A stretch of 64,000 nt of DNA from Kluyvera ascorbata_C (GTDB taxonomy: Bacteria > Pseudomonadota > Gammaproteobacteria > Enterobacterales > Enterobacteriaceae), in assembly GCF_044197065.1 (NCBI RefSeq), contig NZ_JBIQOI010000002.1:744001-808000 (forward strand), in the 5' to 3' direction. The notes below the pieces were generated by a model. The model was given only the letters and a program-made list of their open reading frames with translations. It was not told where the DNA came from and ran no database searches. This document shows positions 1 to 8,419 of the stretch, in pieces; the stretch's first letter is position 1; each line of letters opens with the position of its first letter. The translations under genes and the position numbers were made by a program.

Positions 1-53
1 TCTTTGTCGTTCTGCATTCAAAAAACCAGCTTGTGTTGAAATAGCCGCATATT

Positions 54-2315
54 CTACCCGTTATCGCGAGTCTCGCCAAACCACTGATGATACCAACGTG
101 GTAAAAGTTGATCTCGTAAGCCTTCAATCCGCCAGCTATTTGCACTAAATGTCACCGTTATCTGCCCCTGATGTGGGGTATCAAACCAGGCATATTGTTG
201 CTGGAGATAGCGCGCCTTCACCTTAGTGGAAGGCAGCCGCCACGCGTTATAGCGGGATGCGGAAGCCAGAGCGGCAAAGCCGCCCACCCTTTGTAGCAGT
301 GCCATTCCCGATGATGTCGAGCTGCCGTGATGTGGAACCTGAATAATTGTAGACGCAAACGGCTGCCAGTAATGGCGTATCATGGCCATTTCTGCCGATA
401 ATTCAATATCTCCGGTCAGCAGGATACTGTTCTTACCATCATCAACCCTGACCACGCATGAGCCGTTATTGCCTTTTGCGGGTGGCCCAGGTAACGGCCA
501 GAGCGCCTGAAAGGTAAGCCCCTGCCATTGCCAGCGCTCGCCGCGAGCACAGGGTTGATGCCCCTGCCATCCCAGTGGGCTCCTCACCCACATACCCGGC
601 CAGGCTTTTTGCAACGAATGCAGCCCACCGCGGTGATCCAGATGATCGTGACTGAGAATAATCCCCTGTGGCGTAAGCTGGTGCCAGCGCAGCCAGGGAA
701 TAATAAGCTGTTCGCCGCTGTCGCCCTCGGGCCATGCCAACCCCGTATCATAGAGAAGTGCTTTATCTCCCCGGGAGATAACCATGGCCAACCCTTGGCC
801 GACATCCAGCATCGTCACCTGCCAGCGGTCCGGTAACGTTGGTCGCCAGACGGGGAATGAAAGCAGCGTGCACAGCGACACAGCAACCGCCGGAAAGCGA
901 AGCCAGCCATTCAGTTTCCATATCATTAGCACTAGCCACGGCACCAATGACACACCTAGCCAGGTGCCTCCAATTCCCCACCATCCCGCAGGCAGAAGCC
1001 TAAGATAGCCAAAGACTGCCGACATCACCCAATCGCCGCCATGCCAGGCAGCCATTTCAAGCGCAGTAAGCCCGCATAAATGCATTAACATTGCGCATAG
1101 AATCAGCGGCACCGCAATAAACGTGACGACCGGTACCGCAATCAGGTTGGCAAAGAGAGATGTCGTGCTAATGCCGTGAAAAAGCAGAATCTGCAACGGC
1201 GCCAGTAGTAGCATCAGCCCCAACTGTAGATGGACAAGGCTCATCAAAGGACGTACCAGGCGCGGATAACCTTCCGTGCGCAATGGAAACCATTGATACC
1301 AGAATATTAAGGTCGCAACTGCAAATGCTGATAACCACAGGCTATCGGAAAGTACCGCCAGCGGATCGATCAATACGATAATCGCCAGACAGCATAGCCA
1401 TACCTCCCACCCCGTCCAACGTAGGCCGCTAAGCCGCAGCAGGCACCATACAAGCGCGGCGATAACGGTCCGCAGCGCAGGTGGCTGCATGCCTGTCAGC
1501 ATAGCGTAGGCAAATCCCCCTGCCAGTGAGACCAGCAGAGGTAAGCGCCAGTTAATCAACCATCCCGGCAAGAAAAACTGAACCGCGCGAATAAGCAGCC
1601 AGCCAATGGATGCGCCTAGCGTAATATGCAGGCCGGATATCGCCATCAGGTGAGATGTTCCGGTCTCCTGCATCAGCGCTTTAATCTCTGTGGGGACGGA
1701 AAGCCTTTCTCCCATGCCCAGCGCGAGCATCACGTCGCGCCAGTGGAAATCAGCAAGCGTTGTTTTTAACGAGTTAAGATAACGTGCCCGCAGGCTACAG
1801 GTGCTATTCAGCACCTGCGCGTCAACAATGCGCCCCGTCAGCGAGCGATGCTGAGACAGTGCATAGCGTTGAGAGTCGAACCCACCATCATTGAGCTGAC
1901 CGTGCACCGCCCTAGCGCGAATCGTCATACGCCAGCGCTGACCAGCGCAGGGGGGTTGCGGCAGATAGCTGCCGTACAATGCAATTGTCGGGCTGACAAA
2001 CAATCGATGCCCTTCCAGAGTCGTTATCATTCCCTGATGTGTCATTTGCCCATCAGTCTGCGTGAGGAGTATCTCAACCTGTCGATTTTTCCCTGGAATA
2101 GATTCAGCAGGCCATTGTACCTGCCACGCCGCCAGCACACCCCAGCAGAATATCAGGCCGACAATGACTACTCTCCGCCCTACCCAGCCGCGCGTGCTCA
2201 GTGCAATCAGAACGACAATAGCCATATAGATGGCATTAAGCGGCGGTAAAGCCGGTAGCACGGTAAGCGGTAAAATACCTGCCAGTATGCAGCATGCAAG
2301 CTCGGGTAAACGCAT
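54..2315 (-). CDS. comEC: ComEC/Rec2-family DNA-uptake channel protein
   Basis: Inner-membrane protein of the ComEC/Rec2 family, which carries single-stranded DNA across the inner membrane in competent bacteria; the E. coli counterpart is YcaI. With the start chosen here it has 753 residues (YcaI has 754). The N-terminal and central parts are a series of hydrophobic helices (ComEC competence domain). From about residue 496 there is a soluble metallo-beta-lactamase-like domain beginning MLDVGQG, with the metal motif HDHLDH at 556-561 and a later HHGSSTSS motif. The ATG at 2313-2315 has an ideal AGGAGG ribosome site (complement of 2321-2326); an upstream in-frame start at 2372 lacks one. In E. 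coli the next gene downstream is msbA; only 53 bases of that side are in the window. Natural competence is not established for most enterobacteria, so the physiological role is inferred. Confidence 0.93.
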   Translation of the reverse strand: MRLPELACCILAGILPLTVLPALPPLNAIYMAIVVLIALSTRGWVGRRVVIVGLIFCWGVLAAWQVQWPAESIPGKNRQVEILLTQTDGQMTHQGMITTLEGHRLFVSPTIALYGSYLPQPPCAGQRWRMTIRARAVHGQLNDGGFDSQRYALSQHRSLTGRIVDAQVLNSTCSLRARYLNSLKTTLADFHWRDVMLALGMGERLSVPTEIKALMQETGTSHLMAISGLHITLGASIGWLLIRAVQFFLPGWLINWRLPLLVSLAGGFAYAMLTGMQPPALRTVIAALVWCLLRLSGLRWTGWEVWLCCLAIIVLIDPLAVLSDSLWLSAFAVATLIFWYQWFPLRTEGYPRLVRPLMSLVHLQLGLMLLLAPLQILLFHGISTTSLFANLIAVPVVTFIAVPLILCAMLMHLCGLTALEMAAWHGGDWVMSAVFGYLRLLPAGWWGIGGTWLGVSLVPWLVLMIWKLNGWLRFPAVAVSLCTLLSFPVWRPTLPDRWQVTMLDVGQGLAMVISRGDKALLYDTGLAWPEGDSGEQLIIPWLRWHQLTPQGIILSHDHLDHRGGLHSLQKAWPGMWVRSPLGWQGHQPCARGERWQWQGLTFQALWPLPGPPAKGNNGSCVVRVDDGKNSILLTGDIELSAEMAMIRHYWQPFASTIIQVPHHGSSTSSGMALLQRVGGFAALASASRYNAWRLPSTKVKARYLQQQYAWFDTPHQGQITVTFSANSWRIEGLRDQLLPRWYHQWFGETRDNG

Positions 2316-2484
2316 CAACACCTCCTTGTGGGCCGAAGTGTTGCGCACACCGTTCGCGTTGTCGCGCATCACTCCTCACGGTTACGAGAAGGATTCAGAA
2401 GAACATTCGCGGCATACAGGCGTTGCAGTAAAAGCGTGGAGGCTGATCCCAGATGAGGGATAAAAAAGCTGGGCGACAAAAATG

Positions 2485-2510
2485 AAAAAAGCACCCGTAG
2501 GTGCTTTTTT
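2485..2510 (-). terminator. Rho-independent terminator after ihfB
   Basis: Stem GCACC/GGTGC (2491-2495 with 2500-2504) is flanked by A and T runs, so it can act in either direction. It ends ihfB transcription just before comEC. Confidence 0.85.
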
Positions 2511-2545
2511 CTCAACCAAGTTTACCGCCAGATGACGGGAGAAAC

Positions 2546-2830
2546 TCAATCGTAAATATTGGCGCGATCGCGCAGTTCTTTACCCGGCTTAAAGTGCGGC
2601 ACGTACTTGCCTTCCAGTTCCACTTTGTCGCCAGTCTTCGGGTTACGCCCGGTACGTGGTGCTCTGTAGTGCAGAGAGAAGCTGCCGAAACCGCGGATTT
2701 CAATGCGCTCGCCCTGTGCCAGGGTTGAAGCCATATGCTCCAGCATCTCTTTCACCGCATCTTCCACTGCCTTAGCAGGGATATGGGATTGCTGGCTGGC
2801 AAGTCTTTCAATCAATTCTGACTTGGTCAT
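2546..2830 (-). CDS. ihfB: Integration host factor beta subunit
   Basis: Beta subunit of IHF, the heterodimeric nucleoid protein that bends DNA sharply at specific sites and assists recombination, replication and transcription. It pairs with IhfA, encoded elsewhere. It has 94 residues, the family length, and starts MTKSELIER. The DNA-binding beta-arm is visible around residues 55-75 (PRTGRNPKTG), including the conserved Pro64 that intercalates into DNA. It lies 152 bp downstream of rpsA in the same orientation, as in E. coli, separated by a GC-rich hairpin, and is followed by a strong terminator. Confidence 0.97.
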   Translation of the reverse strand: MTKSELIERLASQQSHIPAKAVEDAVKEMLEHMASTLAQGERIEIRGFGSFSLHYRAPRTGRNPKTGDKVELEGKYVPHFKPGKELRDRANIYD

Positions 2831-2880
2831 GATTCCTCCGGTTTCCTTTTAAGGAAAATTAGCTAACAGCTTATTAAACA

Positions 2881-2900
2881 AGGGCGGCCGTAGCCGCCCT
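2881..2900 (-). terminator. Hairpin between rpsA and ihfB
   Basis: An 8-bp GC-rich stem, AGGGCGGC/GCCGCCCT, with a 4-base loop. On the minus strand it is followed by TTGTTT, a weak U tract, so it may attenuate rather than fully stop rpsA transcription. Confidence 0.6.
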
Positions 2901-2982
2901 TTGTGCTAGATTACAGGCCTAAACCTGCAATCTGTCAAGTAAACTCATCACAATTCAGGTTGTTAAACCCGAAAGCGTAAGA

Positions 2983-4656
2983 TTACTCGCCTTTAGCTGC
3001 TTTGAATGCTTCAGCCATTGCGTTAGAGAAATTGCCTTCTTCCTGTTTGTTGTTAACAGTAGCGATTGCATCTTTCTCGTCAGCTTCGTCTTTAGCACGT
3101 ACGGACAGGCTAATTGCGCGGTTTTTACGATCAACACCGGTGAATTTAGCTTCAACGTCGTCGCCAACGCTCAGAACCAGAGTTGCATCTTCAACGCGGT
3201 CACGGGATGCTTCAGAAGCACGCAGGTAACCTTCAACGCCGTCGGCCAGTTCTACGGTTGCGCCTTTAGCGTCAACTGCAGTGACTTTACCGTTAACGAT
3301 AGCGCCTTTCTTGTTCAGAGCAACCCAGTTGTTGAACGGATCTTCTGCGAGCTGTTTAACGCCCAGGGAGATACGTTCACGTTCTGCGTCAACCTGCAGA
3401 ACAACTGCAGCGATTTCGTCGCCTTTTTTGTATTCACGTACTGCTTCTTCGCCTGCAACGTTCCAGGAGATGTCAGACAGGTGAACCAGGCCGTCGATGC
3501 CGCCGTCCAGGCCGATGAAGATACCGAAGTCAGTGATAGACTTGATTTTACCTTCAACGCGGTCGCCCTTGTTGTGGGTTTCTGCGAACTGCTGCCATGG
3601 GTTGTTTTTGCACTGCTTCAGACCCAGGGAGATACGACGACGTTCTTCGTCGATATCCAGAACCATAACTTCCACTACATCACCAACGTTAACAACTTTG
3701 GATGGGTGGATGTTTTTGTTGGTCCAATCCATTTCGGAAACGTGAACCAGGCCTTCAACGCCTTCTTCGATTTCAACGAAGCAGCCGTAGTCGGTCAGGT
3801 TGGTCACGCGACCAGTCAGTTTGGTACCTTCTGGATAACGCTTAGCGATAGCTACCCATGGATCTTCGCCCAGCTGTTTCAGGCCCAGAGAAACACGAGT
3901 ACGCTCGCGGTCGAACTTCAGCACTTTAACAGTGATTTCGTCGCCAACGTTTACGATTTCGCTTGGGTGCTTAACGCGTTTCCAAGCCATATCGGTGATG
4001 TGCAGCAGGCCGTCAACGCCGCCCAGATCAACGAATGCACCGTAGTCAGTGAGGTTCTTAACGATACCTTTAACTTCCATGCCTTCCTGCAGGTTTTCCA
4101 GCAGCTGATCGCGCTCTGCGCTGTTTTCGGATTCGATAACGGCACGACGAGAAACAACAACGTTGTTACGCTTCTGGTCCAGCTTGATTACTTTGAACTC
4201 AAGCTCTTTGCCTTCCAGGTGCAGAGTATCACGCACTGGACGAACGTCTACCAGGGAACCTGGCAGGAACGCACGAATACCGTTCAGCTCAACAGTGAAG
4301 CCACCTTTAACTTTGCCGTTGATAACACCAACTACAGTTTCAGCTTCTTCGTAAGCTTTTTCCAGCGTGATCCAAGCTTCGTGACGTTTAGCTTTCTCAC
4401 GGGACAGCAGGGTTTCACCGAAGCCGTCTTCTACTGCATCCAGAGCAACGTCAACTTCGTCACCAACCTGGATTTCCAGCTCGCCCTGGGCGTTTTTGAA
4501 CTGCTCTGCCGGAATGGCGGACTCAGATTTCAGACCGGCGTCAACCAGTACTACGTCTTTGTCGATAGCAACAACAACACCACGAACGATGGAACCCGGG
4601 CGGGTTTCGATTTCTTTTAAGGATTCTTCAAACAGTTGAGCAAAAGATTCAGTCAT
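2983..4656 (-). CDS. rpsA: 30S ribosomal protein S1
   Basis: Ribosomal protein S1, which binds mRNA and docks it to the 30S subunit for initiation of most mRNAs. It has 557 residues, as in E. coli. Six S1/OB-fold repeats can be followed, at about 21-87, 105-171, 192-260, 277-347, 364-434 and 451-520; motifs such as DYGAFVDLGGVDGLLH and DYGCFVEIEEGVEGLVH mark repeats 3 and 4. The first two repeats bind the ribosome and the last four bind RNA (family knowledge). The gene follows cmk by 112 bp. S1 represses its own translation in E. coli through the leader, and the short leader here is a candidate for the same control. Confidence 0.98.
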   Translation of the reverse strand: MTESFAQLFEESLKEIETRPGSIVRGVVVAIDKDVVLVDAGLKSESAIPAEQFKNAQGELEIQVGDEVDVALDAVEDGFGETLLSREKAKRHEAWITLEKAYEEAETVVGVINGKVKGGFTVELNGIRAFLPGSLVDVRPVRDTLHLEGKELEFKVIKLDQKRNNVVVSRRAVIESENSAERDQLLENLQEGMEVKGIVKNLTDYGAFVDLGGVDGLLHITDMAWKRVKHPSEIVNVGDEITVKVLKFDRERTRVSLGLKQLGEDPWVAIAKRYPEGTKLTGRVTNLTDYGCFVEIEEGVEGLVHVSEMDWTNKNIHPSKVVNVGDVVEVMVLDIDEERRRISLGLKQCKNNPWQQFAETHNKGDRVEGKIKSITDFGIFIGLDGGIDGLVHLSDISWNVAGEEAVREYKKGDEIAAVVLQVDAERERISLGVKQLAEDPFNNWVALNKKGAIVNGKVTAVDAKGATVELADGVEGYLRASEASRDRVEDATLVLSVGDDVEAKFTGVDRKNRAISLSVRAKDEADEKDAIATVNNKQEEGNFSNAMAEAFKAAKGE

Positions 4657-4768
4657 GTTTAATCTTCAGGTTAATATTAACGTCCACCTGACACCATGTC
4701 GGATGGGGTTGTTTCACATACCCGCTGTCAATCCATTGCAACGGGGGTACTGCAAATTCGGTCGCGTT

Positions 4769-5452
4769 TTACGCGATTGCCAGTTTCTGGCGCGCATAGT
4801 CTAACGCTTTTTCAATTACTTGCTCAATGCTTAAGGTGGTGGAATCCAACACTAAAGCATCGGCGGCAGGAACCAGTGGCGCAACAGCACGATTACGATC
4901 GCGGTCGTCACGCTCCTTTATCTCTGCCAAAAGGCGCTCAAAGTTAACACTAAAGCCCTTTTCCTGCAACTGTAGCATGCGGCGGTTAGCACGTTCTTCC
5001 GAAGAGGCATCAAGGAAAATTTTAACGGGCGCGTCCGGGAACACCACGGTGCCCATATCACGGCCATCGGCAATCAAGCCTGGCGCTTCACGGAAGCCAC
5101 GCTGGCGGCGCAAAAGCGCTTCACGCACACGCGGGAACGCCGCGACCTGCGAAGCCGCATTAGCCACTTCCTGAGTGCGGATTTCACCGCTAACGTCTTC
5201 GCCTTCCAGAATGACCTCAAGCGTCCCGTTGGTTGATACAAATCGAACGTCCAAATGTACCGCCAGCGGAACTAACGCGTCTTCTGAGGCGACATCCACA
5301 TGGTGATGCAACGCCGCTAAGGCCAGAACGCGATAGATTGCGCCTGAGTCCAGCAAATGCCATTGCAATGCTTCTGCCATTGCTTTGCACAGTGTGCCTT
5401 TACCCGCGCCGCTTGGGCCGTCAATGGTAATTACCGGGGCAATTGCCGTCAT
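4769..5452 (-). CDS. cmk: Cytidylate kinase
   Basis: Phosphorylates CMP and dCMP to the diphosphates with ATP and recycles CMP released from RNA turnover and phospholipid synthesis. The protein has 227 residues from the chosen start, equal to E. coli Cmk. The P-loop GPSGAGKG is at residues 12-19, and a DGRDMGTVVFPDA motif of the CMP-kinase core lies in the centre. The ATG at 5450-5452 is preceded by AAGGAGAAAGAG; an in-frame start 30 bases upstream is disfavoured. It is upstream of rpsA, as in E. coli. The ycaL protease gene that separates cmk from aroA in K-12 is absent here. Confidence 0.97.
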   Translation of the reverse strand: MTAIAPVITIDGPSGAGKGTLCKAMAEALQWHLLDSGAIYRVLALAALHHHVDVASEDALVPLAVHLDVRFVSTNGTLEVILEGEDVSGEIRTQEVANAASQVAAFPRVREALLRRQRGFREAPGLIADGRDMGTVVFPDAPVKIFLDASSEERANRRMLQLQEKGFSVNFERLLAEIKERDDRDRNRAVAPLVPAADALVLDSTTLSIEQVIEKALDYARQKLAIA

Positions 5453-5649
5453 CTCTTTCTCCTTAATAAAAGGCATATACAACGTAAACGCCGCGCATTA
5501 TACGCATCTCTGGGCCGGACGGTTACCTTTGTCTGCGAATTCCAGAATTAGCCGCATAAATTGCAGGAGAATAGATAAGTATAGAGGGCTGGCGTCAGGA
5601 AGGATTGAAAACTGACGTGGATTTACGTTTTGCCGCAGTGGCTAACGAA

Positions 5650-5674
5650 AAACGCCGACATTACGCCGGCGTTT
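5650..5674 (-). terminator. Terminator after aroA
   Basis: Stem AACGCCG (5651-5657) with CGGCGTT (5667-5673). On the minus strand it is followed by a T-rich run. It lies just past the aroA stop codon at 5692. Confidence 0.75.
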
Positions 5675-5691
5675 GCAAAGACAAATCAATA

Positions 5692-6975
5692 TCAGGCTAA
5701 TGTACTAATGCGCGCCAACTGCTCAAAGTAGTCCGGGAAGGTTTTCGCCGTGCATTTTGGGTCAAGAATGGTCACTGGCGTATCCGACAGCGCCACCAGC
5801 GAGAAACACATCGCCATACGATGATCGTTGTAGGTGCCAATCTCGGCAAAGTTCAGCGTGGCAGGCGGGGTAATGCGAATGTAGTCTTCACCCTCTTCCA
5901 CTTCAGCGCCCACTTTACGCAGCTCGGTTGCCATCGCGAACAGGCGGTCAGTCTCTTTAACACGCCAGTTGTAGATATTGCGAAGCGTGGTTGTCCCTTT
6001 CGCGAACAAAGCTGCCGTCGCGATGGTCATCGCCGCATCAGGAATATGGTTCATATCCATATCAATGGCGTTGAGTTCGCCGCGGGTACAGGCGATAAAA
6101 TCGTCGCCCCAGGTAATGGTTGCGCCCATTTTTTCCAGAACATCAGCAAAGCGAATATCACCCTGCACACTGTAGCGACCAATACCAGTCACCTTCACGG
6201 TACCGCCTTTAATCGCACCGGCAGCCAGGAAATATGACGCGGATGAAGCATCACCCTCGACCAGATACTGGCCCGGAGAGACATACTGCTGGTTACCGCG
6301 CACGACAAATCGCTGGTAGTTTTGATTCTCAACGTCCACACCGAAGGTTTTCATCAGGTGAAGCGTGATGTCGATATACGGTTTGGAGACCAGGTCACCT
6401 TTAATAGTGATAGTCGTATCCTGCGGCGCCAGCGGTGCCGTCATCAGCAATGCAGTCAGGAACTGGCTGGAGACGCTACCATCCACCTCGACGCTGCCGC
6501 CGTTAAAACCACCTTTCAGGCGCAGCGGCGGATAGTTTTCCTGCTCCAGGTACTCAATCTGCGCGCCGCCCTGACGTAGAGCATCGACCAGGTGGCCAAT
6601 CGGGCGCTCTTTCATGCGTGGTTCGCCGGTCAGGACGATGTTGTTTTTCCCAAGGCATAGCGCTGCCGCAAGTGGACGCATCGCGGTACCGGCATTCCCA
6701 AGGAACAGTTCTAGCTCGTCGGCGGTCTGAAGCGGGCCTGCATTGCCAGTCACTTCGCAACGAGTGCGATCGTCAGACAGGGTGTATTGAATTCCCAGCG
6801 CCTTCAACGCGTTCAGCATGTGGCGGACATCATCGCTGTCCAGCAGGTTAGTCAGAACGGTCGTGCCACGCGCTAAAGCCGCCAGCAGCAAAGCCCGGTT
6901 CGAAACGCTTTTAGAACCGGGCAAATTGATCGTGCCATCGACGCGCGCGATAGGTTGTAACGTCAGGGATTCCAT
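5692..6975 (-). CDS. aroA: EPSP synthase (3-phosphoshikimate 1-carboxyvinyltransferase)
   Basis: Joins phosphoenolpyruvate to shikimate-3-phosphate to form EPSP, the sixth step of the shikimate pathway to aromatic amino acids and folate. It has 427 residues from the ATG at 6973-6975, the E. coli length; an ATG 9 bases upstream is in frame but lacks homology. The PGSKSVSNR motif at residues 19-27 supplies the phosphate- and substrate-binding Lys22, Ser23 and Arg27. GNAGTAMRP near residue 95 is the PEP-binding (glyphosate-sensitive, class I) motif. It is the second gene of the serC-aroA operon, 70 bp after serC, with a terminator-like hairpin in the gap. Confidence 0.97.
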   Translation of the reverse strand: MESLTLQPIARVDGTINLPGSKSVSNRALLLAALARGTTVLTNLLDSDDVRHMLNALKALGIQYTLSDDRTRCEVTGNAGPLQTADELELFLGNAGTAMRPLAAALCLGKNNIVLTGEPRMKERPIGHLVDALRQGGAQIEYLEQENYPPLRLKGGFNGGSVEVDGSVSSQFLTALLMTAPLAPQDTTITIKGDLVSKPYIDITLHLMKTFGVDVENQNYQRFVVRGNQQYVSPGQYLVEGDASSASYFLAAGAIKGGTVKVTGIGRYSVQGDIRFADVLEKMGATITWGDDFIACTRGELNAIDMDMNHIPDAAMTIATAALFAKGTTTLRNIYNWRVKETDRLFAMATELRKVGAEVEEGEDYIRITPPATLNFAEIGTYNDHRMAMCFSLVALSDTPVTILDPKCTAKTFPDYFEQLARISTLA

Positions 6976-7006
6976 GAAACTCAACTCTCAAAAACAGAAG
7001 TAAAAA

Positions 7007-7027
7007 CCCCACGAGCGAGCCGTGGGG
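7007..7027 (-). terminator. Intercistronic hairpin between serC and aroA
   Basis: A perfect 7-bp stem, CCCCACG (7007-7013) with CGTGGGG (7021-7027), has a 7-base loop. Reading in the serC-to-aroA direction it is followed directly by TTTTT, so it has the form of an intrinsic terminator inside the operon. Partial read-through would set the aroA level relative to serC. Confidence 0.75.
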
Positions 7028-7045
7028 ATGAATAAAAAAACCAGA

Positions 7046-8134
7046 TTAACCGTGGCGGCGCTCGAAGTCCTGCATGAATTCCGTCAGCGTCTGTACGCCA
7101 GCCAGCGGCATGGCATTGTAGATAGAAGCACGCATCCCGCCCACCACGCGGTGGCCTTTCAGCGCATGCAGACCCGCTGCAAAGGACTCCTCAAGGAACA
7201 GTTTGTCCAGCGCGCTATCCGCCAACTGGAACGGCACGTTCATACGCGAACGGTTGGCACTTGCCACATCGTTACGATAGAAATCGCTACCATCAATGGT
7301 GTTATACAGAAGATCGGCCTTCTGCTGATTGATACGATCCATTGTGGCAACGCCGCCCTGCTCTTTCAGCCATTTGAAGACCAGTCCTGCCAGATACCAA
7401 GCGAAGGTCGGCGGCGTGTTGAACATAGAGTCGTTATCGTTCAGCACGGTATAGTCGAGGATAGACGGGCAGGCAACGTGCGCTTTGCCCAGCAGATCTT
7501 CACGTACGATAACCAGCGTTAAGCCCGCTGGACCGATATTTTTCTGCGCGCCAGCGTAGATAACGCCATAGCGGCTCACATCAATCGGACGTGAAAGAAT
7601 GGTTGAGGAGAAGTCGGCGGCGACAATCACGTCTTTACCGAAGTCTGGCGTCTCTTCGATGGCAATACCGTCGATGGTTTCGTTCGGGCAATAGTGCAGA
7701 TAAGCCGCGTTGTCAGAGAGCTGCCAGTCGCGCATCGGTTTGACCGCGCGTTTACCTTCTACGGTGATTTTGGCGTCAATAACGTTCGGGTTGCAGTATT
7801 TTTTTGCTTCTTTAACCGCGCTTGCCGCCCAGTAGCCGGCATCGACGTAATCAGCAGTGGTTTTGTCACCGAGAATGTTCAGTGGTACGCCCGCGAACTG
7901 GCCGCGACCGCCGCCGTGACAGAACAGTACTTTGTAGTTCGAAGGGATGTTAAGCAGGTCGCGAAAATCTTTTTCTGCTTCCTCTGCCACGTGGATAAAT
8001 TCTTTACCGCGGTGGCTAACTTCCATTACCGACGTGCCTAATCCGTTCCAGTCGCAAAGTTCTTTTTGCGCCAGTTTAAGGACATCTGCCGGAAGCATTG
8101 CCGGACCTGAACTGAAATTAAAAACCTGAGCCAT
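7046..8134 (-). CDS. serC: Phosphoserine aminotransferase
   Basis: PLP enzyme that converts 3-phosphohydroxypyruvate and glutamate to phosphoserine (serine synthesis) and also acts in pyridoxal phosphate synthesis. It has 362 residues from the ATG at 8132-8134, as in E. coli; the upstream in-frame start at 8146 is less likely, and GTGAGGGTT precedes the chosen one. It begins MAQVFNFSSGPAMLP, and GAQKNIGPAG contains the PLP-binding lysine near residue 198. It is the first gene of serC-aroA. The ycaP gene next to serC in K-12 is missing. Confidence 0.97.
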   Translation of the reverse strand: MAQVFNFSSGPAMLPADVLKLAQKELCDWNGLGTSVMEVSHRGKEFIHVAEEAEKDFRDLLNIPSNYKVLFCHGGGRGQFAGVPLNILGDKTTADYVDAGYWAASAVKEAKKYCNPNVIDAKITVEGKRAVKPMRDWQLSDNAAYLHYCPNETIDGIAIEETPDFGKDVIVAADFSSTILSRPIDVSRYGVIYAGAQKNIGPAGLTLVIVREDLLGKAHVACPSILDYTVLNDNDSMFNTPPTFAWYLAGLVFKWLKEQGGVATMDRINQQKADLLYNTIDGSDFYRNDVASANRSRMNVPFQLADSALDKLFLEESFAAGLHALKGHRVVGGMRASIYNAMPLAGVQTLTEFMQDFERRHG

Positions 8135-8419
8135 AACCCTCACCACATTGCAATGTTGTCTGACCGCATGCCTCGCGCGTCATCAACGCGTGGGCATAAG
8201 TTATTCCTGTGGCTATTGGTTTTATCATTCAGTGACACAGCCCGCAATGGATAATCCCGCACAGGGCAAAAATGCGTGGAAAATCACACAACAGAATCTA
8301 TCGGCTTGACGAAACAAAATGGTCTATTTCGCTATTTGTAATTGCCGATGGAAGTGTATAGCGATTGTCATGCAAACCCCGTATCATTGCGCGCTTTCCG
8401 TACGACAAAAGAGATTGCT

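Noticed and set aside
1866..1880. tRNA T-arm-like GTCGAACCC
   Set aside because: It is inside comEC coding sequence, with no anticodon or acceptor stem around it.
3481..4620. 379-codon open frame antisense to rpsA
   Set aside because: Same effect of codon bias and the repeated S1 domains. The composition is improbable for a protein and there is no homology.
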